Assembly: GCA_948530865.1 (NCBI GenBank)
Contig: CAOTKV010000036.1
Location: 1 to 7,689, forward strand
Direction: 5' to 3'
Length of the DNA: 7,689 nt
DNA from: an uncultured Clostridia bacterium
GTDB taxonomy: Bacteria; Bacillota; Clostridia; TANB77; CAG-508
Shown: piece after piece, positions 1 to 6,700 of the stretch
How positions within the stretch are numbered: the first letter of the stretch is position 1
How the letters are laid out: each line of letters begins with the position of its first letter
Position numbers and translations under genes: made by a program
Notes under the pieces: model-generated
The model's database searches: none
Seen by the model: the letters and a program-made list of their open reading frames with translations, nothing else
Told to the model about the DNA's origin: nothing

Positions 1-174
1 TATACATTTGAATTTCCTAAATTTATGGATGATGGAGATATATCACAAAGCTTATTATTCTCATCAATAAGAGTTATGGAACAGTATTCAGGAACAGATG
101 AGATTCCTAAAGAAGTAATTCAATCTGAAATTGATAATGCTATTTCAAAATTCAGTATGACAGTTGGACTATAA
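1..174 (+). CDS. C-terminal end of an unrecognised protein (5' partial)
   Basis: An open frame enters from the left edge in frame 1 and ends at TAA 172-174, giving 57 residues that finish in ...SKFSMTVGL. The tail is soluble-looking and mildly acidic (FPKFMDDGD near the start, then EIPKEVIQSEIDNAISKF, probably helical). No membrane segment or family motif can be seen. A strong terminator begins 15 bases after the stop, which supports this as a real gene end. I do not recognise the family. It might be the last gene of an upstream unit related to the ATPase that follows, but the terminator and the separate promoter between them argue against a simple operon. Confidence 0.7.
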   Translation, partial: YTFEFPKFMDDGDISQSLLFSSIRVMEQYSGTDEIPKEVIQSEIDNAISKFSMTVGL

Positions 175-189
175 TAAAATACAAAAAAG

Positions 190-220
190 AAATTCTAGTT
201 CTTTAACTAGAATTTTTTTT
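190..220 (+). terminator. Intrinsic terminator after the first gene
   Basis: A perfect 11-bp inverted repeat (AAATTCTAGTT at 190-200, AACTAGAATTT at 205-215) encloses a 4-base loop and runs into a T tract ending at 220. An A-run upstream (183-188) could extend the pairing with the T tract. It separates the partial gene from the ABC ATPase. Confidence 0.9.
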
Positions 221-221
221 G

Positions 222-230
222 TGTTATAAT
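222..230 (+). promoter_or_regulatory. Extended -10 promoter for the ABC ATPase gene
   Basis: TGTTATAAT at 222-230 is a consensus -10 (TATAAT, 225-230) with the TGn extension. The -35 position 17 bases upstream (202-207, TTTAAC) is poor, as is common for extended -10 promoters, and falls within the preceding terminator hairpin. Transcription would start near 237, leaving a leader of about 20 bases. The ribosome site AAAGGAG (241-247) lies 8 bases before the ATG at 256. Confidence 0.6.
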
Positions 231-255
231 ACTTTTTGAAAAAGGAGATGAACAT

Positions 256-957
256 ATGTCTTATATAGAATTCAAAAATGTAGAAAAAGAATATAAAATG
301 GGAGAAGTTACAATAAAAGCTCTTAACAATACAAACTTTTCAATAGAAAAAGGAGAATTAGTAGTAATAGTTGGGCCAAGCGGAGCAGGAAAAACAACAT
401 CATTAAATATTCTTGGAGGAATGGATACAGCGTCTTCTGGAGAAGTAATCGTTGATGGGAAACGAATTGATAAATTAAAAAATAAAGATTTAATAAAATA
501 TAGGAGAGAAGATATAGGATTTGTTTTTCAATTTTATAATTTAGTTCAAAATTTAACTGCTGTTGAAAATGTAGAACTTGCTACACAGATTTGCAAAGAT
601 TCTTTAGATCCTAAAGAAGTTCTAGAAAAGGTTGGATTAAAAGATAGAATGAAAAATTTTCCATCTCAACTTTCAGGAGGAGAACAACAAAGAGTTGCTA
701 TTAGTAGGGCAATAGCTAAAAATCCAAAATTATTGTTATGTGATGAACCAACAGGTGCTCTTGATTATAATACAGGAAAACAAATTTTAAAATTATTGCA
801 AGATACATGTAGAAAAGAAAACATGACAGTAATTATAATAACTCATAATACTGCAATAGCACCTATGGCAGATAAAGTAATTTATTTTAAGAATGGGACT
901 GCTGAGAATATAAAAATAAATGAAAATCCAATGCCAATTGAAAATATTGAATGGTAG
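256..957 (+). CDS. ABC transporter ATP-binding protein, MacB/LolD-like
   Basis: The 233-residue length is typical of a single nucleotide-binding subunit. All ATPase motifs are intact: Walker A GPSGAGKTT at residues 40-48, Q-loop Gln92 in FQFYNL, signature LSGGE at 139-143 followed by QQRVAISRA, Walker B LLLCDEP at 159-165 with catalytic Glu164, D-loop near Asp170, and switch His197 in ITHN. The IGFVFQFYNL and PTGALD motifs are characteristic of the MacB/LolD/FtsE-like group, whose members energise FtsX-fold permeases for peptide or drug efflux, lipoprotein release or signalling rather than solute import. The substrate cannot be told from the ATPase. The start is fixed by AAAGGAG 8 bases upstream. 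No permease gene is adjacent: the gene has its own promoter and ends in a terminator overlapping its stop codon. It probably works at the inner face of the membrane with a permease encoded elsewhere or further upstream. Confidence 0.95.
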   Translation: MSYIEFKNVEKEYKMGEVTIKALNNTNFSIEKGELVVIVGPSGAGKTTSLNILGGMDTASSGEVIVDGKRIDKLKNKDLIKYRREDIGFVFQFYNLVQNLTAVENVELATQICKDSLDPKEVLEKVGLKDRMKNFPSQLSGGEQQRVAISRAIAKNPKLLLCDEPTGALDYNTGKQILKLLQDTCRKENMTVIIITHNTAIAPMADKVIYFKNGTAENIKINENPMPIENIEW

Positions 958-992
958 GAATGATTTATAAGTCATCCCTACCATTCTTTTTT
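949..992. terminator. Shared terminator between convergent genes
   Basis: GAATGGTAGG (949-958) pairs perfectly with CCTACCATTC (977-986). After one A/C mismatch the stem continues with ATGA (960-963) against TCAT (972-975), leaving an 8-base loop. A T-rich run at 984-992 makes it a good plus-strand terminator. The ATPase stop TAG (955-957) lies inside the left arm and the minus-strand stop (965-967) inside the loop, so both genes end within one hairpin. The U-tract for the minus strand is weak, so termination in that direction is less certain. Confidence 0.8.
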
Positions 993-1159
993 GATTCTTT
1001 TTGTTTTTTCTTTTCTTCTTTTCTCATTTTAGCTAATTCATAAATGAAACCACCTTCACGGAATACTCCTGAGCTTTTTCCCCAAAATGCAAAAAAACCA
1101 ATCACGACAATTAAACCAATAACAATATTGACTACAACTTTTATCCAAAATTCATTCAT
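965..1159 (-). CDS. Small single-pass membrane protein, unknown function
   Basis: The 64-residue product has a short N-terminus (MNEFWIK), one hydrophobic helix of about 20 residues (roughly 8-27, VVVNIVIGLIVVIGFFAFW), and a strongly basic tail (KMRKEEKKKQKESKKNGRDD). By the positive-inside rule the tail should be cytoplasmic. The gene looks real: the residue pattern is membrane-protein-like, AGAAAGG lies 9 bases upstream of the ATG on the minus strand, a TTGATT-17-TATAAT promoter precedes it, and its stop falls in a shared terminator hairpin. I do not recognise a family. It is convergent with the ATPase and divergent from the hydrolase gene, so neither operon membership nor function can be inferred. 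It could be an accessory peptide of a membrane complex. Confidence 0.7.
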   Translation of the reverse strand: MNEFWIKVVVNIVIGLIVVIGFFAFWGKSSGVFREGGFIYELAKMRKEEKKKQKESKKNGRDDL

Positions 1160-1198
1160 ATATTAAAACCTTTCTTTTCTCTTTAAATCTATAACTTA

Positions 1199-1227
1199 AT
1201 TATATTATTAATTGCTATAAAAATCAA
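1199..1227 (-). promoter_or_regulatory. Sigma-A promoter for the small membrane protein gene
   Basis: Read on the minus strand, TTGATT (1227-1222) is followed after exactly 17 bases by a perfect TATAAT (1204-1199). Transcription would start near 1192, giving a leader of roughly 33 bases before the ATG at 1159. Confidence 0.65.
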
Positions 1228-1244
1228 TATACTGAGTTCTAAAT

Positions 1245-1264
1245 TAATGTAACCAAAATGTAAT
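1245..1264. promoter_or_regulatory. Possible 11-bp-phased direct-repeat operator
   Basis: AATGTAA occurs at 1246-1252 and again at 1257-1263, exactly 11 bases apart (TAATGTAACCAAAATGTAAT). It lies between two divergent promoters. Direct repeats one helical turn apart are typical binding sites of OmpR/PhoB-family response regulators. No regulator gene is in the window, so this is inference from spacing and position; in such AT-rich DNA a chance repeat is possible. Confidence 0.3.
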
Positions 1265-1284
1265 TCAATTTCCAGAAAAAACTA

Positions 1285-1313
1285 TTGATATGGATTTTTA
1301 AATAATATACAAT
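1285..1313 (+). promoter_or_regulatory. Sigma-A promoter for the hydrolase operon
   Basis: TTGATA (1285-1290), a 17-base spacer and TACAAT (1308-1313) match the sigma-A consensus at 4/6 and 5/6 positions. The start would be near 1320, about 50 bases before the ATG at 1372. No other well-spaced pair was seen in the gap. Confidence 0.65.
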
Positions 1314-1371
1314 AATATTGAATGAATAAAATAGGATAATTATATTATTTTTTAGAAGGGAGGAAGTAAAT

Positions 1372-2703
1372 ATGAATCAATTGAATAAACCAAATAATGA
1401 TAAATCGCTTTCTGACCTTTTTAAAGAAGTTCAAGATATAAGATATGGTAGAGCACAGGCTCAAACTAAAGCTAAAGAAACAAAAGATCCTAGAGCTGAT
1501 GTTAAATTTAATAAAATCTATGTTATAGATAAAAAGTTTAATATGTTTGGTGCTATAATTGGAATTTTATTTATAATAATGTTTTTTACAGTAGTACATA
1601 GTAGTTACATATTTGCAACTTCTGAAGAAGAAAAAGTTGCTATAGCACAATATGAACAAAATCAATATCCAATAGAAATTATGGATATATTATCAAATAA
1701 TATTAGTTCATCAACTAAAAAAGAAATAATCACATCAGAAGAAGAAATACCATTTGAAACATCATATGTTGAGAATTCGCAGTTACCACTAAATGAAGAG
1801 AAAATTATTCAAGAGGGAAGTATTGGTTATTTAGATAAAACAGTTATTAAAACTTTTGAAAATGATGAATTAATTGCTGAAAATGTAATTAGTGAGATAG
1901 TAAAAAATGAACCTGTAACAAAAATAATTGAAGTTGGTACATCAGAATTTTTATTTGATAGACAAGCTCATATTGGTGATACATTATATACTTCAGATAT
2001 GGTTACAATGTATAATGAAGCAAGTGAAGAATCAGATATTTTATGTATGATTTATCCATATATTGATATCAAAATTCTTTCTGAAAAAAATGGATGGAGT
2101 TGTATAACTGTTGATGGAATTGAAGGTTATATAAAAAATGATTATATAACATCAGTTGCTTTATATCCAGAAGTTGTGGAGTTATGCAGAAAACAAAGAA
2201 TTTTAATTAAAGTAAATAGTGCAATGGATGTAAATAAACCTAGTGGATTAACAAGAGAAGATTTTGTGAGGGTTTTATCTAATCACAGAGAAGATAAAGA
2301 GCATATAATCGAACAATGTGCAGAATTTTTCTATGAAGCTGAACAAAATTACAATGTTAATGGGTTATTTTTAGCATCAATAGGTATACATGAAAGCAAT
2401 TGGGGAACATCTAATATATCAAAACAAAAGAATAACTTATTTGGATATGGCTCTTATGATTCAACTCCATTTTCATCATCATATACTTTTGAAAGCTATC
2501 AATATGGTATAGATCTTGTTGCAAAAGTTTTAGCTAAATATTATTTGAATGAACCAGGTACAGTAATATTTGATAATGAAGTTGCAGTAGGAAGTTATTA
2601 TAATGGACCTACAATTGCTGGTGTAAATGTTAGATATGCTAGTGATACAAATTGGTCAAATAGAGTATATTCTATAATGGAATCACTTTATAGAGAATTA
2701 TAA
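1372..2703 (+). CDS. Membrane-anchored G5-SH3b-glucosaminidase cell wall hydrolase
   Basis: This 443-residue type II membrane protein is predicted to cut the glycan strands of peptidoglycan (endo-beta-N-acetylglucosaminidase, GH73-like). The order is: a polar, lysine-rich cytoplasmic tail (1-57); one membrane helix (about 58-81); a linker; a G5 domain (about 124-190, from EEIPFET to PVTKIIEVGT); an SH3b domain (about 203-262, with the NGW and EGYIKNDYI motifs); and a C-terminal catalytic domain (about 310-443). The catalytic domain shows IHESNWGTS with candidate acid Glu341, NNLFGYGSYD, and the GSYYNGP...Y..D..W segment typical of the family. G5 and SH3b domains usually bind wall sugars or peptides. 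The start is supported by AGAAGGGAGG 8 bases upstream. The next gene begins one base after the stop. The membrane anchor and cytoplasmic tail distinguish it from secreted autolysins and suggest wall opening at a fixed site. Confidence 0.9.
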   Translation: MNQLNKPNNDKSLSDLFKEVQDIRYGRAQAQTKAKETKDPRADVKFNKIYVIDKKFNMFGAIIGILFIIMFFTVVHSSYIFATSEEEKVAIAQYEQNQYPIEIMDILSNNISSSTKKEIITSEEEIPFETSYVENSQLPLNEEKIIQEGSIGYLDKTVIKTFENDELIAENVISEIVKNEPVTKIIEVGTSEFLFDRQAHIGDTLYTSDMVTMYNEASEESDILCMIYPYIDIKILSEKNGWSCITVDGIEGYIKNDYITSVALYPEVVELCRKQRILIKVNSAMDVNKPSGLTREDFVRVLSNHREDKEHIIEQCAEFFYEAEQNYNVNGLFLASIGIHESNWGTSNISKQKNNLFGYGSYDSTPFSSSYTFESYQYGIDLVAKVLAKYYLNEPGTVIFDNEVAVGSYYNGPTIAGVNVRYASDTNWSNRVYSIMESLYREL

Positions 2704-2704
2704 A

Positions 2705-3553
2705 ATGAAAAGGAATGAAAAAATTTTGAAGAAAAAATCAATTGATATCAAAATAATTATTTTAATTGATATAGTATTGCTTATTGCAGTTTTCTTTGCA
2801 TACAAGAATATTTATACAGTTGAAACAAGAAAAACTATTTATGCAGAAGCTTCAGAGAAATTTGTTGAAGAAAATAAACAACCTGTTTTTAAGATAGGAA
2901 AGATTATTTTGTATAGTAGTGCAAATGCAATTGATAATAGTGATGGACAATTAAAGGATATTGATATTAGTCAGTTTACTGATTTGCAAGTATATATTGA
3001 TAATACCAAAAAAAGTCCTGAAATTACAGCAGAGAATACAATAAATGAGATGTATATTGATAATATAAAATTTTCAACAAAATCAAATAATGGTACAAAA
3101 TCTTTTAATTATAAAAATCCATTTGATTTTGGAAAATTTATTCAGTTAGATAACTATAGAGATGATGGTATCTTATTTCAAATTTCTAATACAAATGAAG
3201 AAGATGCATTAGTGAACTATAATGATAATGTATTTTTTACAGATTGTTCAAATCCAATTTCACTTGGATTTGTTAATAAAGATTTGCTAACTGGTTGTGA
3301 AGTGAATAGCACAAATGGCTCAATTACTTTTGATGGAAGTATTTTAAGGAGTGCTAATATACAGTTAGAAGATATAAATCCATCAATATCATTTACAATT
3401 CATTTAACTAATAATTATAATGAAAAATTTACATGTAATGTAGATGTTGATGTGGATTTATCAGCATCAGATGGTGGGATTTATAATGGTTATATTATGA
3501 AAGTTATAAATTGTGAAGAGGATAAATATAATTTTTTAAAAGTTTCAGATTAA
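2705..3553 (+). CDS. Bitopic membrane protein of unknown family, coupled to the hydrolase
   Basis: The 282-residue product has a basic N-terminus (MKRNEKILKKKSIDIK), one hydrophobic helix (about 17-34), a short linker, and an extracytoplasmic domain from about residue 60. That domain is rich in beta-prone segments, Asn and Asp, and contains four cysteines (181, 198, 244, 270) that could form disulfides outside the cell. No AxA-type cleavage site is obvious after the helix, so it probably stays anchored. The ATG lies one base after the hydrolase stop (TAAAATG) with no good ribosome site, implying translational coupling and a matched supply with the hydrolase. The terminator just downstream closes the two-gene unit. 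I do not recognise the family. An immunoglobulin-like or jelly-roll fold is only a guess from the strand pattern. A role in wall or surface-protein assembly is inferred from context. Confidence 0.85.
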   Translation: MKRNEKILKKKSIDIKIIILIDIVLLIAVFFAYKNIYTVETRKTIYAEASEKFVEENKQPVFKIGKIILYSSANAIDNSDGQLKDIDISQFTDLQVYIDNTKKSPEITAENTINEMYIDNIKFSTKSNNGTKSFNYKNPFDFGKFIQLDNYRDDGILFQISNTNEEDALVNYNDNVFFTDCSNPISLGFVNKDLLTGCEVNSTNGSITFDGSILRSANIQLEDINPSISFTIHLTNNYNEKFTCNVDVDVDLSASDGGIYNGYIMKVINCEEDKYNFLKVSD

Positions 3554-3558
3554 TATGG

Positions 3559-3595
3559 AAAAAAGTGGGTAAGTATTGATTCTACTCACTTTTTT
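3559..3595 (+). terminator. Intrinsic terminator of the hydrolase operon
   Basis: AAAAAAGTGGGTA (3559-3571) pairs over 13 bp, with one G-T wobble, with TACTCACTTTTTT (3583-3595) around an 11-base loop. The T tract forms part of the stem. It starts 5 bases after the stop codon at 3553, so the giant surface-protein gene downstream is probably transcribed separately. The A-run on the left could also let it act on the minus strand. Confidence 0.85.
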
Positions 3596-3626
3596 GCGTT
3601 TTATAATTGTAATAAAAATGATAAAA

Positions 3627-3655
3627 TTGCTAAAATGCCTATTACGTAACATAAT
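3627..3655 (+). promoter_or_regulatory. Candidate promoter for the giant surface-protein gene
   Basis: TTGCTA (3627-3632), a 17-base spacer and CATAAT (3650-3655) match sigma-A at 4/6 and 5/6. The spacer ends in the 8-bp palindrome TTACGTAA (3642-3649), which could be an operator. The leader would be about 90 bases. An alternative is a TATATT -10 at 3704-3709 lacking a good -35, which would need an activator. The remaining gap (3596-3754) shows no riboswitch-like structure. Confidence 0.4.
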
Positions 3656-3669
3656 GTATAAAAATGTGA
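3652..3669. promoter_or_regulatory. Second copy of the TAATGTA/AAAATGT motif
   Basis: TAATGTATAAAAATGTGA (3652-3669) closely resembles the element at 1245-1264, with the two AATGT cores 10 rather than 11 bases apart. It overlaps the candidate -10 at 3650-3655 and lies about 35 bases upstream of the alternative -10 at 3704-3709. A common regulator of both surface genes is possible, but the match is short and AT-rich. Confidence 0.25.
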
Positions 3670-3737
3670 AAAAATTGTTATACCAAAAATCATATAAAAG
3701 TAGTATATTGAAATTAGTTTAATGAAAAATTTAGGCT

Positions 3738-3745
3738 AAAGGGAG
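3738..3745 (+). promoter_or_regulatory. Ribosome binding site that fixes the start of the giant gene
   Basis: AAAGGGAG followed by TGAT is a strong match to the 16S 3' end and lies 9 bases before the ATG at 3755. This ATG opens with MKKK and a hydrophobic helix, as expected for an exported protein, so it is preferred over later in-frame ATGs such as the one at 3770. Confidence 0.85.
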
Positions 3746-3754
3746 TGATTAATT

Positions 3755-6700
3755 ATGAAAAAGAAGTTAATGATTTTGGCAGTAATAATAACATTGTTAA
3801 TTGCTGGAACACTATTTTTAAAAAAGGAAAATATTAAAAATAGTATAACAAATAATACTAAAAAAGTTTTGAAAAGTTCATCACCAGAAGTTATTAATAC
3901 AGAAAATGAAAATGACAACTGGGAGCTAGGGTTAGTATTTTATGATTCATCAGTTGATAATGGGAAGACAGCATTAACAGAGATTAATTGGGATGCATCA
4001 GATGGTGGATATGGGCAAGGTGAAACAAGAATAATTACAGTACAAATAAATTATAAAAATATTAGTGCATTGAAAACATATGATGTTGGAGAACTTGAAA
4101 TTAGTATTCCAAACTTAATTTATAATACATCATCAGCTTATAATCATGATAGTGCATATTGGAAGTCTTCTGTAATTATAGGAGCAAATGATTCTACACA
4201 TAGTGGTTATGATTGGAATCTTACAGGACCTTCATATATTCCAACTAGTCAAAATATTTATAAATTTACAAATGCTTTTTCTATTGAAGAAAAAGCTAAC
4301 TTTGAAGGAAGTATACAAATTCAATATACAATACAAGTTCCAGGAGAAAATGTAGCATATTCAAATCCAGAACAATATGAAGATGAATGCACTCATTCTT
4401 TAAATAGAACACTAAAGGCAGAAGTAAAAGATATATGTGAAAGCAATGAAATAGTAATGAATTATAGAAGAACTTATATTCATCCTTGGAAGGAAAGAAC
4501 ATATACTGTTACAAAAAATGCAAGTAAAATATCATCATACGATGGTTTAGGAGAAAATGCATCTAACTATATATGGGTGAAGTATAGTTTTGATTATACA
4601 TTAAAAGATGAGGATATTAATGCAATGTGGAGATATCCAGATATAGATACTGATAAGTCTCCAAAAATATATAAAGATCATATTCCAGATAATTGTGTAG
4701 TATATGATATTTTTGAAAATAAGTTGGAGGCAGATAATAATATATATTCTTTTCCATTATCAACTTCAACAATATATGTTGGATATCCAAAAGAATTTTA
4801 TAATGAGGAAAACGAAACTTTAAAAATAAGTAATACTGTTGAATTATGGGGAACTTATAATAATAAAACTGAGCCAGAATGTCTTGCAACAGATTCAGTA
4901 TCTGTTGATTTGTCAGAATATAGTTTTTCATATACAGGAAATTTATATAGTATAGACAAAGTTTCATCTTCAGGATTAAGATATCAAGATATTATAAATG
5001 AAAATAAATATAATTATATTAGAAATGAAATTATTCCAATAGCATATTATACAGGAAATCCAATGACAATAAAGTTTGGAGATGATATATTAACAATAAC
5101 CAATAATGAAGGAGAAAAAGTAAAGTTAAAAGAAGATGAATATTATTTTGATTCTATAAGTTGGGATAATGACCATTTTAAAAATGGAAATGATAATATA
5201 ATAAAAACCGATAAATATGATTGTGAGTTATGGGTAAAGTTTAAAAACAGTAATTCATATGAACTATATGATACTTTTAAAAATAAAAGTAAGACTTGGA
5301 AATTTAGTGATGATATAAAAGTTGTAAGTTTCTATTTTATTATTAATGATGTAAAAGAATGTCTTGTTGGAAAAAGAGAATTAGTAAAAGTAAATACTCA
5401 GTGGGAATGGCATTCACCGATAAATGCAAGGACTATATTATTAAAAAAAGATATTCCTGAAAGTGGAACAGTATATAATTTTGATTATATAGAAGTATAT
5501 TTTAAAGATGCAAATAATAATTTTATTCTTCAAAATAATGTAGGGCTTGATGACTATTCTAGTGAAATAACAAAACAAATGATAGCGCAATATGACTTAG
5601 AAACATATGGACATTATATGCAAAGAGATTTTTCTAGTGCTAGATGGAATTATTTTCATATAACACAGCCAAATCATGAACTAAGTTGTAGAAAAAATTT
5701 TTCAGCAGTAACACAGGATGTTGCTAATGAAGTATTTTATGGTTCATGTACAATCCAAGGAACTATTAGAGCTAGAACTATGATTGAGTATTATCCAGAA
5801 CAATATGATGAAACATATGCAGTTAAAGGTTTTAAATTGTATGATTTATTGCCATTAGGAATGGAGCTAGATTCTACTAGTGATGAAATTCTTGCTAGTA
5901 TAGAGTATAGAGATGTTTCAAATTACTTAATGTATGATTCACATTTTAATAAGATTACAATGGAGAAATTTAATGAAATATTAGATACAGATATAGTAAT
6001 AAAAAATAATTGGAAAAATACTGGAAGAACTAAAATCGAAATAGAAGTTAAATTTAAAGAGCCAATATTTTTACTTAATGGAAGTAAGAATTCTATTAGT
6101 GAATATGCTATAAAATTTAATTATAAGTTTAAAATTTCATATGATTCATTTTTAGAGTATGGTAGCATATGGAATAATTATTGTTATGCTAATAAACTTG
6201 AAAATCAAGAAAATGGAATTACTTTAGGTGGTGATGTTAAAGATAATGGATATTATGATGAAGATGCAATAGATATAAATGAGAATGGAAATACTGAAGA
6301 AAATTTAACATATAATAAAGCAACTACTACTATAACTTCAGTAATTTCAACTCATCAAGATCTTACAAAATATGTTCAAACAGACCAAAGCAATTTCACA
6401 ACAGGAAGAGTAAAAGCAACTCCTGGTTCACAATATACATATAAGTTAAGAATAAGAAGTGGATCAAATGATATTACAAATCTTGTAATATATGATTCAA
6501 TCGAAGAGTATTTAAAAGATAATACAGGAAATATGGTTCCATCATATGGAGATAATAAGCATTGGAATGGTGAATTTTTAGGAATAGATACGTCATATGC
6601 AGAGAAAAAAGGATATAAAGTTAAAACTTATTATTCTGAAAATGTTAAACCTGGAAATTTAAAAGAAGATGATTCTTGGCAAGAATATACAGATTCTGTT

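Noticed and set aside
793..984. Minus-strand open frame opposite the end of the ABC ATPase
   Set aside because: It overlaps the conserved ATPase and the terminator, and its Cys/Tyr/Phe/Ile-rich product looks like antisense translation.
3596..3754. Riboswitch or structured leader before the giant surface gene
   Set aside because: No conserved aptamer core or competing terminator/antiterminator pair could be recognised; only a promoter candidate and short repeats are visible.
3736..3918. Minus-strand open frame over the start of the giant gene
   Set aside because: It covers the ribosome site and signal segment of a well-supported gene, and the Phe/Ile-rich product is what the complement of a Lys/Asn-rich coding strand gives.
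2705..4100. Possible homology between the 282-residue protein (around FKIGKIILYSS and SASDGG) and the start of the giant protein (around WELGLVFYDSS and DASDGG)
   Set aside because: The shared stretches are short, not in the same order or spacing, and compatible with composition. Not enough to call a common domain without a profile alignment.
4617..4967. Minus-strand open frame of 116 codons
   Set aside because: It lies wholly inside the giant plus-strand gene, is dominated by Tyr, Leu, Ile and Phe as expected from the complement of AT-rich codons, and lacks a promoter. It is a shadow.
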